Shown: positions 17,640-28,211, numbered from the stretch's first letter. The stretch: 64,000 nucleotides of DNA from Paraburkholderia caffeinilytica (GCF_003368325.1 NZ_CP031467.1:434001-498000), one strand, 5' to 3'. Translations and numbers: made by a program. Notes: generated from the letters alone by a model not told the origin.

Positions 17640-17939
17640 CACTAATCTGCTGACGGACTTAAGAGTGCGTGCCAGCAGAATCGCGCAAGTTCGATGTCGT
17701 TCATCTTGGGTGATCCTAAACAACATTTAAGTTCCGCAGTTCTGTGATTCCGGTGGTAGAGAAGCCGAGCTGCAAGCATCGCATCGGTATGTTTCCCAGG
17801 CTCTGGCGCGGGGTCGAGATCTTCGCCGGCGTACGCTTAGGTGCCACCGGCTGCGCGATCATGGGTAGCGCCTGCCCGTTCGCCGTGACCGCCTCATGCA
17901 CGACGCGAAGATGCTTCACCTGCCTCTCGACAAAAAAAG
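17640..17939. other. Stretch without a supportable gene
   Basis: I see no intact gene here. A loose TCTGCTG/CAGCAGA stem (17646-17652 with 17673-17679) could end the nitroreductase transcript. A short minus-strand open frame at 17716-17919 has no recognisable family and may be debris beyond the CheR-like remnant. Confidence 0.4.
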
Positions 17940-18490
17940 CGCATTTATCGGGCTAGGGCACTGTCCTCCAAGGTCTCCATGATCTCGTCGCCGGCTGTGA
18001 CCGGAGCAGGTTGCGGCTCGACACGAAATCAAGATGCGAGAACGGCGGATCGCGCAGCGCCTTGTTGACGACGTAGGAACCACGCTCGAGCGTAAAAAAA
18101 CGCCGCAAGCGCGAGGCGGGATGTCGGTCAGAATCGACTCTGGGTAGCTGCCAGTGCGCGCGACTTCTATCGCCTGCTGGTCAAGGTCCGTTGCAAATAT
18201 CTGAAGCTTCGGTAACTCGTCGCCCCCCGATTTACGCTCGCGGAACAGCATGCAAGCGAGTAGGCCTCTTCATACGTGGAACATCCTGCCGCCCACACGC
18301 GAATGGGATCAGACTCCACCTTGCTTGCAATGACAGCCGGCACGACTTCGCGCTCGCGGCCTCGAACGCCTCACGGTCACGAAAGAAGTTCGTCACGCCA
18401 ATCAGCATGTCGCGGCACAGCGCGCCCGTTTCTTCTGGATGCGGTTCAACAAAGCGTCGAGATCTGGCCTTTTTTAGAGATCTTAAGGTC
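17940..18490 (-). pseudogene. Decayed CheR-type methyltransferase (CheB/CheR-fusion remnant)
   Basis: Read on the minus strand in three successive frames, this stretch gives a continuous CheR methyltransferase. The pieces are LCRDMLIGVTNFFRDREAFE (near 18430-18370), then VWAAGCSTYEEAYSLA (SAM-binding motif, normally GCSTGEE; near 18300-18250), then LQIFATDLDQQAIEVARTGS (18210-18150) and, after another shift, RFFTLERGSYVVNKALRDPP (18100-18040) and HLDFVSSRNLL. At least two frameshifts break it, and no start or C-terminal end is visible. It methylated chemoreceptor-like Glu residues or belonged to a CheB/CheR sensor fusion when intact. Edges are approximate. Confidence 0.82.
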
Positions 18491-18706
18491 AGTCGATCGG
18501 CCCTGCATTCGACTCAACGGGGAAGCGATGCGCTGGTCCGCCTTGTTACATCTTGGCGTATTTGTTCACCATCCTCGAATGCTGTGCAAGTTGTGTGTGA
18601 CCAAGCGAAGTCGCCACAACCCGAGATGGATTCGGGGCTCTCTCGCGCCATGGCAAATTCCGCTCCATTCCCGTGAGAGCCGTGGGAGCAAAACCCGACC
18701 CAAACG
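18491..18706. other. Stretch without a supportable gene
   Basis: No coding or RNA gene is recognised between the CheR remnant and the terminator-like hairpin. It may be island debris. Confidence 0.3.
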
Positions 18707-18740
18707 AAAAAGGCCGTACAAGCAGTGCCTGTAAGGCCTT
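18707..18740 (-). terminator. Rho-independent terminator downstream of tRNA-Pro fragment
   Basis: On the minus strand AAGGCC-T-TACA ... TGTA-C-GGCCTT is a strong stem followed by a run of T. It follows the tRNA-Pro 3' fragment by nine bases and probably came with it. Confidence 0.7.
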
Positions 18741-18748
18741 GATTTCTT

Positions 18749-18800
18749 TGGTCGGGGCGAGCGAGAGGATTTGAAGCTCTTACCACCTGCACCCCATGCA
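18749..18800 (-). pseudogene. 3' fragment of tRNA-Pro(GGG), likely attachment-site scar
   Basis: On the minus strand this begins in an anticodon arm (TGCATGGGGTGCA, GGG anticodon in the loop), continues through a degenerate T-arm (TTCAAATCC) and ends GCCCCGACCA, the tRNA-Pro acceptor and CCA. The 5' half (acceptor 5' strand and D-arm) is missing, so it is not a working tRNA. A 3' half of a tRNA beside an integrase is the usual shape of an att site. Confidence 0.7.
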
Positions 18801-18833
18801 ACTCGCTGCGATGTCAGCTATTGGGAGCAACGA

Positions 18834-20138
18834 CTACTCTATCGAGTTCACGAAACTTCTGGTCGGTCGTACCCTTGCGCCGTTATCTGTTTCAGGGTTC
18901 TTTACTATCCACCCGTCGAGCATATCAGCCCATGTCTGTAGCATCCCCCTTCGCTGCTCGGCATATTCGGCCTTGTTGTATACGGAGCGCACCCCACGTT
19001 GTTCGTGTGCCAGACATTTTTCTATCCAGTCGCTGTTGAACCCGGCTTCATGCAGTTGCGTACTCGCCGTTCTCCGCAGGTCGTGAACCGAGAAGGATTC
19101 GAAGTCCGGTGTCCCACTCTCTCGGATCAGTCTGACCGTGCTGTCAATGACGCGGTTAAGCGTGGCCGCACTTATTGGCAATTCAATCTCATAGCGACCT
19201 GGATGCAAATACGAACTGGCTCCAAAACATGTTTTGAAGGTAACCAGAATGTCTAGGGCCTGCTGGCTTAGATAGACGTTGTGCGCACGCCCCGCTTTCA
19301 TCCGGTCCTTCGGAATCGTCCAGATCGCCGCATCGAAGTCCACTTCATTCCAATTGGCGAGGATAAATTCCGACTTTCGCACCAACGTCAACAGCATGAA
19401 CTTGATGGCCAGACGCAGCGTTGGAAGCGTGGGCGTGCGCTCCAGGGCATTGAAAAACAAGTGGATTTCCGCAGGTGTCAGTGCCCGGTCCCGCGGCTTG
19501 AAGGTGGCGATAGCGGAGGGGCGTATGTCCTCTGCCGGATTGGCCACCTTCAGCCCTCTCGCCTGCACAAAACGATAGACCTGGAGGACGATATCGCGTG
19601 CCTGAACGGCGGGCGCAGCCGCGCCCCGCTCCTTGATCTTCTCACACCTCATCAGGAGTCTTGATGGATTGATCTCTTCGAGCTTCAGCCGCCCGAACTC
19701 CGCTGCAAGATTCCGGTCGTAGACGGACTTCCTCATCGCGCGGGTCGACTCCGCGAGCGTGGCTTCCGCAAAATATTTTTCGGCCCACGCCCCGAACGTC
19801 ATCGCTTCGGCCGCTTCCAGACGCTTTTCAACCTTGCTTCTCGACGGACTGACGCCCTGTTCAACTTCCCGACGAGCACGTTCAAGGAGCAGCCTTGCTT
19901 CCGCAAGACGCACCGACATGCCAAAGGAAAGTTCGTCGGCAGCGCGTGCGCCGCGTGCTGGCAGCCCGGGATCGTAGCGGCCAATGACCAGGGTCTCCCG
20001 GCGCCCGTTCAGACGATAGTCGAAGCGGAAACTCACCGCTCCGGACGAGGTAACCGCCACGTACAGGCCGCGCTGGTCAGCGACCTTGTATATCCTGCCG
20101 GTCGGCTTGAGCGCCCGCAATTCGAGGTCCGTAAGCAT
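18834..20138 (-). CDS. P4-type tyrosine integrase
   Basis: A 434-residue site-specific recombinase. The N-terminal ~100 residues are the DUF4102 arm-binding domain (LTDLELRALKPTGRIYKVAD, then LYVAVTSSGAVSFRFDYRLN and LVIGRYD). A SAM-like core-binding domain follows. The catalytic domain shows Arg in FMLLTLVRKSEFILANW, HDLRRTASTQL, and His in EKCLAHEQRG, with the nucleophile Tyr in SVYNKAEYAEQR. All catalytic residues appear present and the frame is intact. It lies 222 bp from guaA in the same orientation, the layout of elements that insert at guaA 3' ends. ATACCGT repeats upstream are candidate arm sites. Confidence 0.93.
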   Translation of the reverse strand: MLTDLELRALKPTGRIYKVADQRGLYVAVTSSGAVSFRFDYRLNGRRETLVIGRYDPGLPARGARAADELSFGMSVRLAEARLLLERARREVEQGVSPSRSKVEKRLEAAEAMTFGAWAEKYFAEATLAESTRAMRKSVYDRNLAAEFGRLKLEEINPSRLLMRCEKIKERGAAAPAVQARDIVLQVYRFVQARGLKVANPAEDIRPSAIATFKPRDRALTPAEIHLFFNALERTPTLPTLRLAIKFMLLTLVRKSEFILANWNEVDFDAAIWTIPKDRMKAGRAHNVYLSQQALDILVTFKTCFGASSYLHPGRYEIELPISAATLNRVIDSTVRLIRESGTPDFESFSVHDLRRTASTQLHEAGFNSDWIEKCLAHEQRGVRSVYNKAEYAEQRRGMLQTWADMLDGWIVKNPETDNGARVRPTRSFVNSIE

Positions 20139-20156
20139 GCAATACTCCGTGAACTG

Positions 20157-20242
20157 ATACCGTGTTTGATACCGTCACGCGCCGTGACGGTATCAAAATG
20201 GATCGTCTGCAGAGAAAGATGCTATACCGTCGCTCATACCGT
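20157..20242. repeat. ATACCGT repeats and perfect inverted repeat upstream of integrase
   Basis: ATACCGT occurs at 20157-20163, 20169-20175, 20224-20230 and 20236-20242, and inverted at 20187-20193. Both direct pairs are spaced 12 bp start to start. The middle copies lie in a perfect inverted repeat, TTTGATACCGTCACG (20165-20179) and its complement (20183-20197) around a 3-bp loop. This fits integrase arm-type sites or an excisionase/autoregulatory operator at the integrase promoter. Confidence 0.7.
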
Positions 20243-20330
20243 CGGCGACGTAGCGCTGCCGACGGACGGCAGCGGACCAAAATAGTCGATAAACCCTTGT
20301 TTTTGTATGGGAAACTAGGGAATCGCCGGA

Positions 20331-20352
20331 CCTCTGCAGACCACTGCAGAGG
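20331..20352. other. Palindrome just downstream of guaA
   Basis: CCTCTGCAG-acca-CTGCAGAGG is a perfect 9-bp stem with a 4-base loop, nine bases beyond the guaA stop. No T-run follows. It could be part of the attachment region or a processing/termination structure for guaA mRNA. Confidence 0.5.
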
Positions 20353-20360
20353 ATCCTAAA

Positions 20361-21944
20361 TTACTCCCACTCGATCGTTGCCGGCGGCTTCCCCGAGATG
20401 TCATAGACAACCCGGTTAATCCCACGCACTTCATTGATGATGCGGTTCGACACATGCCCCAGCAACTCGTGCGGCAGATGCGCCCAATGCGCCGTCATGA
20501 AGTCAAGCGTCTGCACAGCGCGCAGCGCAACGACATACTCGTAAGTCCGGCCGTCGCCCATCACGCCCACGCTCTTCACCGGCAGGAACACCGCGAACGC
20601 CTGGCTCGTCAGGTCGTACCACGACTTGCCGGTTTCCTTGTCGATAAACGTGCGCAGCGTCTCGATGAAAATCGCGTCCGCGCGACGCAGCAAATCGGCG
20701 AAATCGCGGCGCACTTCGCCGAGAATCCGCACGCCCAGACCCGGACCCGGGAACGGGTGGCGATACACCATTGCCGGCGGCAAGCCGAGCTTCACGCCGA
20801 GTTCGCGCACTTCGTCCTTGAACAGTTCGCGCAGCGGCTCGAGCAGTTTCAGATTCAGCGTCTCAGGCAGGCCGCCCACGTTGTGGTGGCTCTTGATAGT
20901 CTGCGTCGCCTTCTTGCCCTTGCCAGCCGATTCGATCACGTCCGGATAGATCGTGCCTTGCGCCAGCCACTTTGCATCGGTCAGCTTGTTGGCTTCGGTC
21001 TGGAACACTTCGACGAATTCCGCGCCGATGATCTTGCGCTTCGCTTCCGGATCGGTCACGCCGGCCAGCTTCGACAGGAATACTTCGCTCGCGTCGACGT
21101 GGATCACCTTGACGCCGAGGCTCTCAGCGAAGGTGGCCATTACCTGCTCGGCTTCGTTCAAACGCAGCAAGCCGTGATCGACGAACACGCAAGTCAGCTG
21201 GTCGCCGATCGCGCGATGCAGCAGCGCCGCCGCCACCGACGAATCCACGCCGCCCGACAAGCCCAGAATCACGTGTTCCTTGCCGACCTGCTCGCGGATC
21301 TTCGCGACGGCTTCGTCGATGTAGTGGCCCATTTCCCAGTCGGGATTCGCGCCGCAAATCTGCAGCACGAAGCGTTCGAGCATCGCGCGGCCCTGCACGG
21401 TGTGCGTCACTTCCGGGTGCCATTGCAGGCCGTAGAAATGGCGTTGTTCGTCGGCCATCGCCGCGATCGGGCACGATTCCGTCGATGCCATCAGCTGGAA
21501 GCCCGGCGGCATTTCCAGCACCTTGTCGCCGTGGCTCATCCACACCTTCAGCATGCCGTGACCTTCCGGCGTGGTGAAATCGCTGATGCCTTCGAGCAGG
21601 CTCGTATGGTTGCGCGCACGCACTTCGGCGTAGCCGAACTCGCGCAGGTGGCCGATATCGACCTTGCCGCCGAGCTGCTCGGCCATCGCCTGCATGCCGT
21701 AGCAAATGCCCAGCACGGGCACGCCGAGTTCGAACACCGCCTGCGGCACACGCGGCGCATCCGTTTCGGTCACCGAACTCGGGCCGCCGGAGAGAATCAC
21801 GCCCTTCGGCGCGAAATCGCGAATGAACGACGCGTCGACGTCGTGGGGATGAATTTCCGAATACACGTTGGCTTCGCGAACGCGACGTGCAATCAGTTGG
21901 GTGACTTGCGAACCGAAGTCGAGGATCAGGATCTTGTCATGCAT
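20361..21944 (-). CDS. guaA: GMP synthase (glutamine-hydrolysing)
   Basis: A 527-residue enzyme that converts XMP to GMP with ATP and glutamine, the last step of GMP synthesis. The class-I amidotransferase domain has its nucleophile in LGICYGMQ (Cys81) and His/Glu in LQWHPEV. The ATP-pyrophosphatase domain carries the PP-loop [13 protein letters not shown], and the C-terminal dimerisation domain ends in [10 protein letters not shown], the standard guaA C-terminus. The first in-frame ATG at 21944 is used; the TTG at 21962 is not needed. guaB lies about 940 bp upstream with one membrane-protein gene between. The integrase lies just downstream, yet the C-terminus is intact. Confidence 0.98.
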   Translation of the reverse strand: MHDKILILDFGSQVTQLIARRVREANVYSEIHPHDVDASFIRDFAPKGVILSGGPSSVTETDAPRVPQAVFELGVPVLGICYGMQAMAEQLGGKVDIGHLREFGYAEVRARNHTSLLEGISDFTTPEGHGMLKVWMSHGDKVLEMPPGFQLMASTESCPIAAMADEQRHFYGLQWHPEVTHTVQGRAMLERFVLQICGANPDWEMGHYIDEAVAKIREQVGKEHVILGLSGGVDSSVAAALLHRAIGDQLTCVFVDHGLLRLNEAEQVMATFAESLGVKVIHVDASEVFLSKLAGVTDPEAKRKIIGAEFVEVFQTEANKLTDAKWLAQGTIYPDVIESAGKGKKATQTIKSHHNVGGLPETLNLKLLEPLRELFKDEVRELGVKLGLPPAMVYRHPFPGPGLGVRILGEVRRDFADLLRRADAIFIETLRTFIDKETGKSWYDLTSQAFAVFLPVKSVGVMGDGRTYEYVVALRAVQTLDFMTAHWAHLPHELLGHVSNRIINEVRGINRVVYDISGKPPATIEWE

Positions 21945-22147
21945 GGCAGCGGACGGAGTCAAAAGTGAACGGATACGGGATGCCGCGCGTGAGGCGCGGC
22001 GTTGAATTCAAAGCAGTCCACGTGAGAACGATCGGACATGAAGCGTGGCGATGAAGCGCGCTGGACCGTTCAACACCGCAGGCACTTGCCTGCGAGGCAC
22101 GCGAACGGAATCCGGTTGCTTCGGCAGGCGTTCTGGCGCTCGGCGCG

Positions 22148-22876
22148 TCAGCCATGAAACGGCGGCCGGGGCGCACCGGGTGCGTCGGCAGCGGAGTTGC
22201 GGGCTTCGTCGCGCGCGGCTTCGGCCTCGGCCCGTGCGGCGCGTTCAGACGCCGTCAGACCCGGTTCGTCGACCGACGGGTAGGCCGGCGCAGCCGAAAC
22301 TGGACTGACAGGCCGAGTGACCGGCATGACAGGCTCGACTACCGGTTCGGCGCGATAGGCTGGAAAGTTTGCCGTCACGCGACCGGAGTCGCGTTTGTTG
22401 GCAGCATCTTTAGCGGCATCTTTTGCAGCCTGCTTGTCGGCGCGCTCTGCGGTAGCGGCTTCAGCCAGCCGCAGCTTTTCACGCCGCCGCACCGCGCCCG
22501 ACAGGCGCACACCGCCCAAACCAATCACCAGCAGCACCACACCGGTCAGCACCGCGATGATCTGCCCGAAGCCGGTCAGCGCCGGCGTATGCAGCCCGAG
22601 CAGCCAGACCAGCATCAGCACGCCGGTCAGCCAGTTCACATGACCGACGACCTTGGCGACCGTCGACGTAAGCGAACCGTCGATAGACGCATGCAAGGCC
22701 AGCCAGGCCAGCCCGATCAGCGCCACGCCAAACCCCTGGCCGACCAGAGCCGGCTGGGTTTGCACCAGAAGCAGCGCGTTGTACAACGAGGTCCAGGGCG
22801 TCAGCAGAAACAGCAGGCCAAACGCAAGCAGCAACAGTGCATCGAGGATGAGTACAGCGCGCAGCAATGGCTTCAT
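22148..22876 (-). CDS. Uncharacterised inner-membrane protein between guaB and guaA
   Basis: A 242-residue protein with four hydrophobic segments in the first ~125 residues (AVLILDALLLLAFGLLFLL; GFGVALIGLAWLALHA; WLTGVLMLVWLLGL; IIAVLTGVVLLVIGLGG). A basic, alanine-rich cytoplasmic tail follows (KQAAKDAAKDAANKRD, later ARAEAEAARDEARN), probably helical or disordered. The start lies 6 bp after the guaB stop, so it is likely co-transcribed and translationally coupled with guaB. I do not recognise a family with a known function. Confidence 0.75.
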   Translation of the reverse strand: MKPLLRAVLILDALLLLAFGLLFLLTPWTSLYNALLLVQTQPALVGQGFGVALIGLAWLALHASIDGSLTSTVAKVVGHVNWLTGVLMLVWLLGLHTPALTGFGQIIAVLTGVVLLVIGLGGVRLSGAVRRREKLRLAEAATAERADKQAAKDAAKDAANKRDSGRVTANFPAYRAEPVVEPVMPVTRPVSPVSAAPAYPSVDEPGLTASERAARAEAEAARDEARNSAADAPGAPRPPFHG

Positions 22877-22882
22877 TGGCGT

Positions 22883-24397
<1,515 letters not shown>

Positions 24398-24701
24398 CTG
24401 CACTAACAGCAGCTTAGCGAATTTCAGGGGATTTTTTTCATGACTTTGCGCCCGTCGATTTCGCTTCCACGTTCACCTTGGGTTCGATCCGGTTTCGTTT
24501 GCGCGTTGGGGCGCACGGGCGCGCCACCCGGGTCGGTCGCGGGAAATCCGGGGGGCTTTCGCGCCGCCGGACCGTCGCGCGGAAATTAAAAGGCGCCTGA
24601 ACACAACGAATAAAACCGCTGGAATGCAGAATCAAACAAGACACCCTGCCCGCCCACCGGCTATTCTGCCGACCATTCCAGTTTTCTTGCAGGGGCAGTC
24701 G
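24398..24701. other. Gap between guaB promoter and DMT exporter
   Basis: I see no gene here. AGGGG at 24691-24695 is the ribosome-binding site of the next plus-strand gene; the rest shows no recognised feature. Confidence 0.4.
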
Positions 24702-25679
24702 ATGCAGCGCGGCGTGGCATATGGAGTAATGGCCGGGGCCTTGTGGGGCATGGTGTTTCTGGTGCCGCGCGTGCTGCCCGATTTTTCGCCGCTGCTGCTG
24801 AGCGCGGGCCGCTACACGATGTACGGCATCGTCTCGCTGGCCGCCGCGCTGCCGATAGCGCGCTCGCTCGTCAAACGCCTGACCCGCAGAGATCTCGGGG
24901 CGCTGGTCAAACTGGCGCTGGCCGGCAACCTGCTCTACTACCTGCTGCTGACCGCAGCCGTCCATATGATCGGCATCGCGCCGGCCTCGCTGATCGTCGG
25001 CGTACTGCCGGTCACGGTGACGCTGCTCGGCCGGCGCGATCATGGCGCCGTGCCGCTCGCCCGCCTCGCATGGCCGCTTTCGCTAGTGGTGGCCGGCATC
25101 GCCTGCATCAACATCGACGTCTTCACGGTAGCGGACAGCACGCCCGTGAGTATCGCGACCAAGCTCATCGGCCTCGCCTGCGCGATCGGCGCGCTCGCCT
25201 GCTGGACCTGGTTCGCGGTCGAAAACGCCCGCTACCTGCGGCGTCAGACGCATTTCAACGGCAACGAGTGGTCGGTGCTGTGGGGCGTGGTGACTGGCGC
25301 ACTCGGTGCGGCGCTGTGGCTGGTGGTCGCCGTCATGCCCTCTGGCAGCCTGCAGGCGCCGCTCGGCGACGAGCGCTGGCACAGCTTCTGGATGCTGAAT
25401 CTGGGCCTCGCAGTGGGCGCGTCGTGGCTCGGCAACGGGCTGTGGAATGCCGCCTCGAAGCGGCTGCCGCTCACGCTGTCCGGCCAGATGATCGTGTTCG
25501 AAACGCTATTCGCGCTGCTCTACGCGTTCGTCTATGACCAGCGCCTGCCGCGCCCGCTGGAAACTGCGGCGATCCTGCTGCTGGTGGCGGGGGTGTGCTG
25601 GTCGGTGCGCCAGCATGCGGACGACGATACGTCCGGCGCGACATCGATTGAGGAGAAGGCGCAGCCTTCGGTGCATTGA
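24702..25679 (+). CDS. DMT-superfamily (EamA-like) transporter
   Basis: A 325-residue inner-membrane protein with about ten hydrophobic segments in two EamA-like halves (GVAYGVMAGALWGMVFLVPR in the first; LNLGLAVGASWLGNGLWNAA in the second). It ends in a short polar tail. ATG 24702 is chosen because AGGGG sits seven bases upstream; an earlier in-frame ATG at 24624 adds a leader without such a site. DMT proteins export amino acids or metabolites; the substrate is unknown. Confidence 0.85.
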   Translation: MQRGVAYGVMAGALWGMVFLVPRVLPDFSPLLLSAGRYTMYGIVSLAAALPIARSLVKRLTRRDLGALVKLALAGNLLYYLLLTAAVHMIGIAPASLIVGVLPVTVTLLGRRDHGAVPLARLAWPLSLVVAGIACINIDVFTVADSTPVSIATKLIGLACAIGALACWTWFAVENARYLRRQTHFNGNEWSVLWGVVTGALGAALWLVVAVMPSGSLQAPLGDERWHSFWMLNLGLAVGASWLGNGLWNAASKRLPLTLSGQMIVFETLFALLYAFVYDQRLPRPLETAAILLLVAGVCWSVRQHADDDTSGATSIEEKAQPSVH

Positions 25680-25843
25680 GACACGGCACGGCTTTGGACG
25701 CCTTGGCGGGAGACGCGGCGGGCGCAGTGCATCGACGTGCGGCATTCCCCTTAGCGGCGGTGACTGAGACGTGGCCGGGATCAGCTCGCCCACGCCGGCC
25801 ATCGCGTGCCGGCTGCAATGGCTGCAATGGCTGCAAAACGATC

Positions 25844-26176
25844 CTAGCGCGAATCCTTGTTCTGCCAGCGGCGCCCTTCGATCGAGCCCGCCTTGCGGGT
25901 TTTCTCGACGCGCCGTTGGCGCGACAGCTTCGGATCCACCAGCAGCGGCCGATAAATCTCGACGCGATCGTGGTCGGCGAGCACCGTGTCCAGTGGCTTG
26001 AGCTTGCCGAACACGCCGACCTTCTGGCTACCCAGATCGATCTGCGGATAACGCTGCAAGATGCCGCTCTCGTCTATCGCCTGCTGCAACGTGGCGCCTT
26101 CCGGCAAGTCCACGGCAATCAGCGCCTGCTCATTGGCAAGCGCATAGCAGACTTCAATCGACAAGCGCGCGCTCAT
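25844..26176 (-). CDS. RnfH-family ubiquitin-like protein
   Basis: A 110-residue protein with the RnfH beta-grasp fold: LSIEVCYALANEQALIAVDL, then GATLQQAIDESGI, VGVFGKLKPLDTVLADHDRV and EIYRPLLVDP. The C-terminal ~25 residues are a basic tail. It overlaps ratA by 4 bp (ATGA), an arrangement conserved beside smpB in proteobacteria. The cellular role of RnfH proteins is not settled. Confidence 0.88.
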   Translation of the reverse strand: MSARLSIEVCYALANEQALIAVDLPEGATLQQAIDESGILQRYPQIDLGSQKVGVFGKLKPLDTVLADHDRVEIYRPLLVDPKLSRQRRVEKTRKAGSIEGRRWQNKDSR

Positions 26177-26610
26177 GCCTTACCGTAGCGCTGATCGGCG
26201 CGCTTCACGAACGATTCGACGAAGGTGTTGGCAATGTGGCTGAACACCGGCCCAATGATCTTCTCGAGGATGATGTTGGTGAATTCGTAGTGCAACGCGA
26301 ATTCGATCTTGCAGGCGTCGGCCCGCAGCGGCGTAAAGCGCCAGAAACCGGTGAACTTGCGAAATGGGCCGTCCGCGAATTCCATATCGATACGCGTGGG
26401 CCGCTCCATGGTGTTATGCGTGGCGAAATGCTGCTTGATGCCCTTGAAGTTGATATCGATCTTCGCCTCCATGCCGGTTTCGTCCTGCCGGCGGATTTCG
26501 ACGCCCCCGCACCAAGGCAGGAAGTTGGGGTAATCGGCGACGTCGGTGACGAGGTCGAACATCTGTTCCGCCGAATGGCGAATCAACACGGTTTTCTGGA
26601 CATCTGCCAT
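26173..26610 (-). CDS. ratA: RatA/COQ10-type START-domain protein
   Basis: A 145-residue single-domain START/polyketide-cyclase fold: VQKTVLIRHSAEQMFDLVTD, then YPNFLPWCGGVEI, RIDMEFADGPFRKFTGFWRF and a C-terminal helix NTFVESFVKRAD. In E. coli RatA was described as blocking 70S formation; other relatives bind coenzyme Q. ATG at 26610 is used; an upstream TTG (26631) is the alternative. It is divergent from smpB and overlaps rnfH. Confidence 0.88.
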   Translation of the reverse strand: MADVQKTVLIRHSAEQMFDLVTDVADYPNFLPWCGGVEIRRQDETGMEAKIDINFKGIKQHFATHNTMERPTRIDMEFADGPFRKFTGFWRFTPLRADACKIEFALHYEFTNIILEKIIGPVFSHIANTFVESFVKRADQRYGKA

Positions 26611-26710
26611 AAATTGAACAGCGCGTGGCAAGGGTGGACAAGCGCCGCGGGCTTTCCTTGCCCCGCTTTGCTAAAATCGTGATTTTAAACGAGTTGGGCA
26701 CTTTCCATTA

Positions 26711-27157
26711 ATGAGCATCATTGACAACAGAAAAGCCTTCTACGACTACTCCGTCGAAGAACGCTATGAAGCGGGGCTCGTGCTCGAAGGATGGGAGGTC
26801 AAAGCCCTGCGCGCCGGCCGTGGCCAGATCAAGGAGGGCTACGTGGTCATCAAGAACAACGAACTGTTCCTGATCGGCACGCACATCAGCCCATTGCCCG
26901 AAGCCTCGACCCACATCAATCCGGACCCGGTGCGCACGCGCAAGCTGCTGCTGCACGCCGAAGAGATCAGCAAACTGATCGGCAAGGTCGAGCAGCGCGG
27001 CTACACGCTCGTGCCGCTGAACTTCCATTACAAGGGCGGTCGCGTCAAATGCGAGATCGGCCTCGCCAAGGGCAAGAAGCAACACGACAAGCGCGAAACG
27101 GAGAAGAAACGCGACTGGGAACGCGAGAAGGCGCGCCTGATGCGCTCGCCGTCGTGA
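26711..27157 (+). CDS. smpB: SsrA-binding protein SmpB
   Basis: A 148-residue tmRNA partner that brings SsrA to stalled ribosomes. It shows [20 protein letters not shown], the beta-barrel [20 protein letters not shown] and the basic C-terminal tail [17 protein letters not shown], which inserts in the decoding site. A strong terminator follows six bases after the stop. The tmRNA gene itself is not in this window. Confidence 0.97.
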   Translation: MSIIDNRKAFYDYSVEERYEAGLVLEGWEVKALRAGRGQIKEGYVVIKNNELFLIGTHISPLPEASTHINPDPVRTRKLLLHAEEISKLIGKVEQRGYTLVPLNFHYKGGRVKCEIGLAKGKKQHDKRETEKKRDWEREKARLMRSPS

Positions 27158-27162
27158 TCGCG

Positions 27163-27198
27163 AAAAAATGGCCCGCTGATTTTGCGGGCCATTTTTTC
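27163..27198. terminator. Bidirectional terminator between smpB and the SPFH gene
   Basis: AAAAAATGGCCCGC and GCGGGCCATTTTTT form a perfect stem around a short loop, with A- and T-runs on both sides, ending both convergent transcripts. Confidence 0.9.
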
Positions 27199-27215
27199 GG
27201 CAGGAAAAACCTGAG

Positions 27216-28148
27216 TCAGCGCACCTCGGTCGTGCCCTTCCCCTTGTTCACGATCGTCAGCGCCGACGCGATCATCGAACTCATATCCGCCAGATTACCC
27301 GGCACGATCAACGTGGTGCCCTGCTTCGCCAGGTTGCCGAATGCGTTCACATACTGCTCGGCCACTTTCAGGTTCACCGCTTCCATCCCGCCGTTGGACT
27401 GGATGGCCGCAGCGATCTTCTGAATTGCCTGCGAGTTGGCCTCAGCCACCGCCAGGATCGCCGACGCCTGCCCCTGCGCCTGATTGATCGCCGCCTGCCG
27501 CTCGCCTTCGGACTTCTGGATCGCCGCCTCGCGCCCACCCGAGGCGATATTGATCTGCTCCTGCTTGCGCCCTTCGGATGCCGCGATCAGCGCGCGCTTC
27601 TCGCGCTCGGCCGTGATCTGCGCCTGCATCGCGTGAAGAATTTCCTTGGGCGGCGTCAGGTCCTTGATTTCGTAGCGCAGCACCTTGACGCCCCAGTTCG
27701 ACGCGGCTTCGTCGAGCGACGACACGATGCTGTGGTTGATGAAGTCGCGTTCTTCGAACGTCTTGTCGAGTTCAAGTTTGCCGATCACGGAGCGCAGCGT
27801 GGTCTGCGACAACTGCGTAATCGCGAACACGAAGTTGCTCGACCCGTACGACGCCTTCATGGGATCGGTGACCTGGAAATACAGCACGCCATCCACCTGC
27901 AATTGCGTGTTGTCGCGCGTAATACACACCTGACTCGGCACTTCGAGCGGAATTTCCTTGAGGATGTGCTTGTACGCGATCCGGTCGACAAACGGAAACG
28001 CGAAGCTCAGACCCGGCGTCAGCGTACGATGATAGCGGCCGAGCCGCTCCAGCACCCACGCATGTTGCTGCGGCACGATCTTCAGTGTCTGCGCCGCCAG
28101 CACGATCACGATAATCAGAAGTACCGCCCCGACAATGGTTGAATCCAT
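27216..28148 (-). CDS. SPFH/stomatin-like protein (QmcA type)
   Basis: A 310-residue membrane-anchored SPFH protein. One N-terminal TM helix (GAVLLIIVIVLAAQTLKIV) is followed by the band-7 domain (QQHAWVLERLGRYHRTLTPG, GLSFAFPFVDRIAYKH) and a long coiled coil rich in Ala, Glu and Lys (ITAEREKRALIAASEGRKQE). It lies 64 bp after an NfeD-family gene in the same direction, the standard QmcA-NfeD pairing. Such pairs organise membrane microdomains. Confidence 0.93.
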   Translation of the reverse strand: MDSTIVGAVLLIIVIVLAAQTLKIVPQQHAWVLERLGRYHRTLTPGLSFAFPFVDRIAYKHILKEIPLEVPSQVCITRDNTQLQVDGVLYFQVTDPMKASYGSSNFVFAITQLSQTTLRSVIGKLELDKTFEERDFINHSIVSSLDEAASNWGVKVLRYEIKDLTPPKEILHAMQAQITAEREKRALIAASEGRKQEQINIASGGREAAIQKSEGERQAAINQAQGQASAILAVAEANSQAIQKIAAAIQSNGGMEAVNLKVAEQYVNAFGNLAKQGTTLIVPGNLADMSSMIASALTIVNKGKGTTEVR

Positions 28149-28211
28149 TCCTGCCCTCCGGTCCGTCGTTCGAATAGTTGTGCGTGGTTCCGCTTACGCG
28201 TGGGTGCGCGC

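Noticed and set aside
18749..18800. Working tRNA-Pro gene
   Set aside because: The acceptor 5' strand and D-arm are missing and the T-arm is distorted.
17712..20360. GATCCTAAA shared by 17712-17720 and the guaA flank as att repeat
   Set aside because: Only nine bases match and they do not include the guaA 3' end, so chance is likely.
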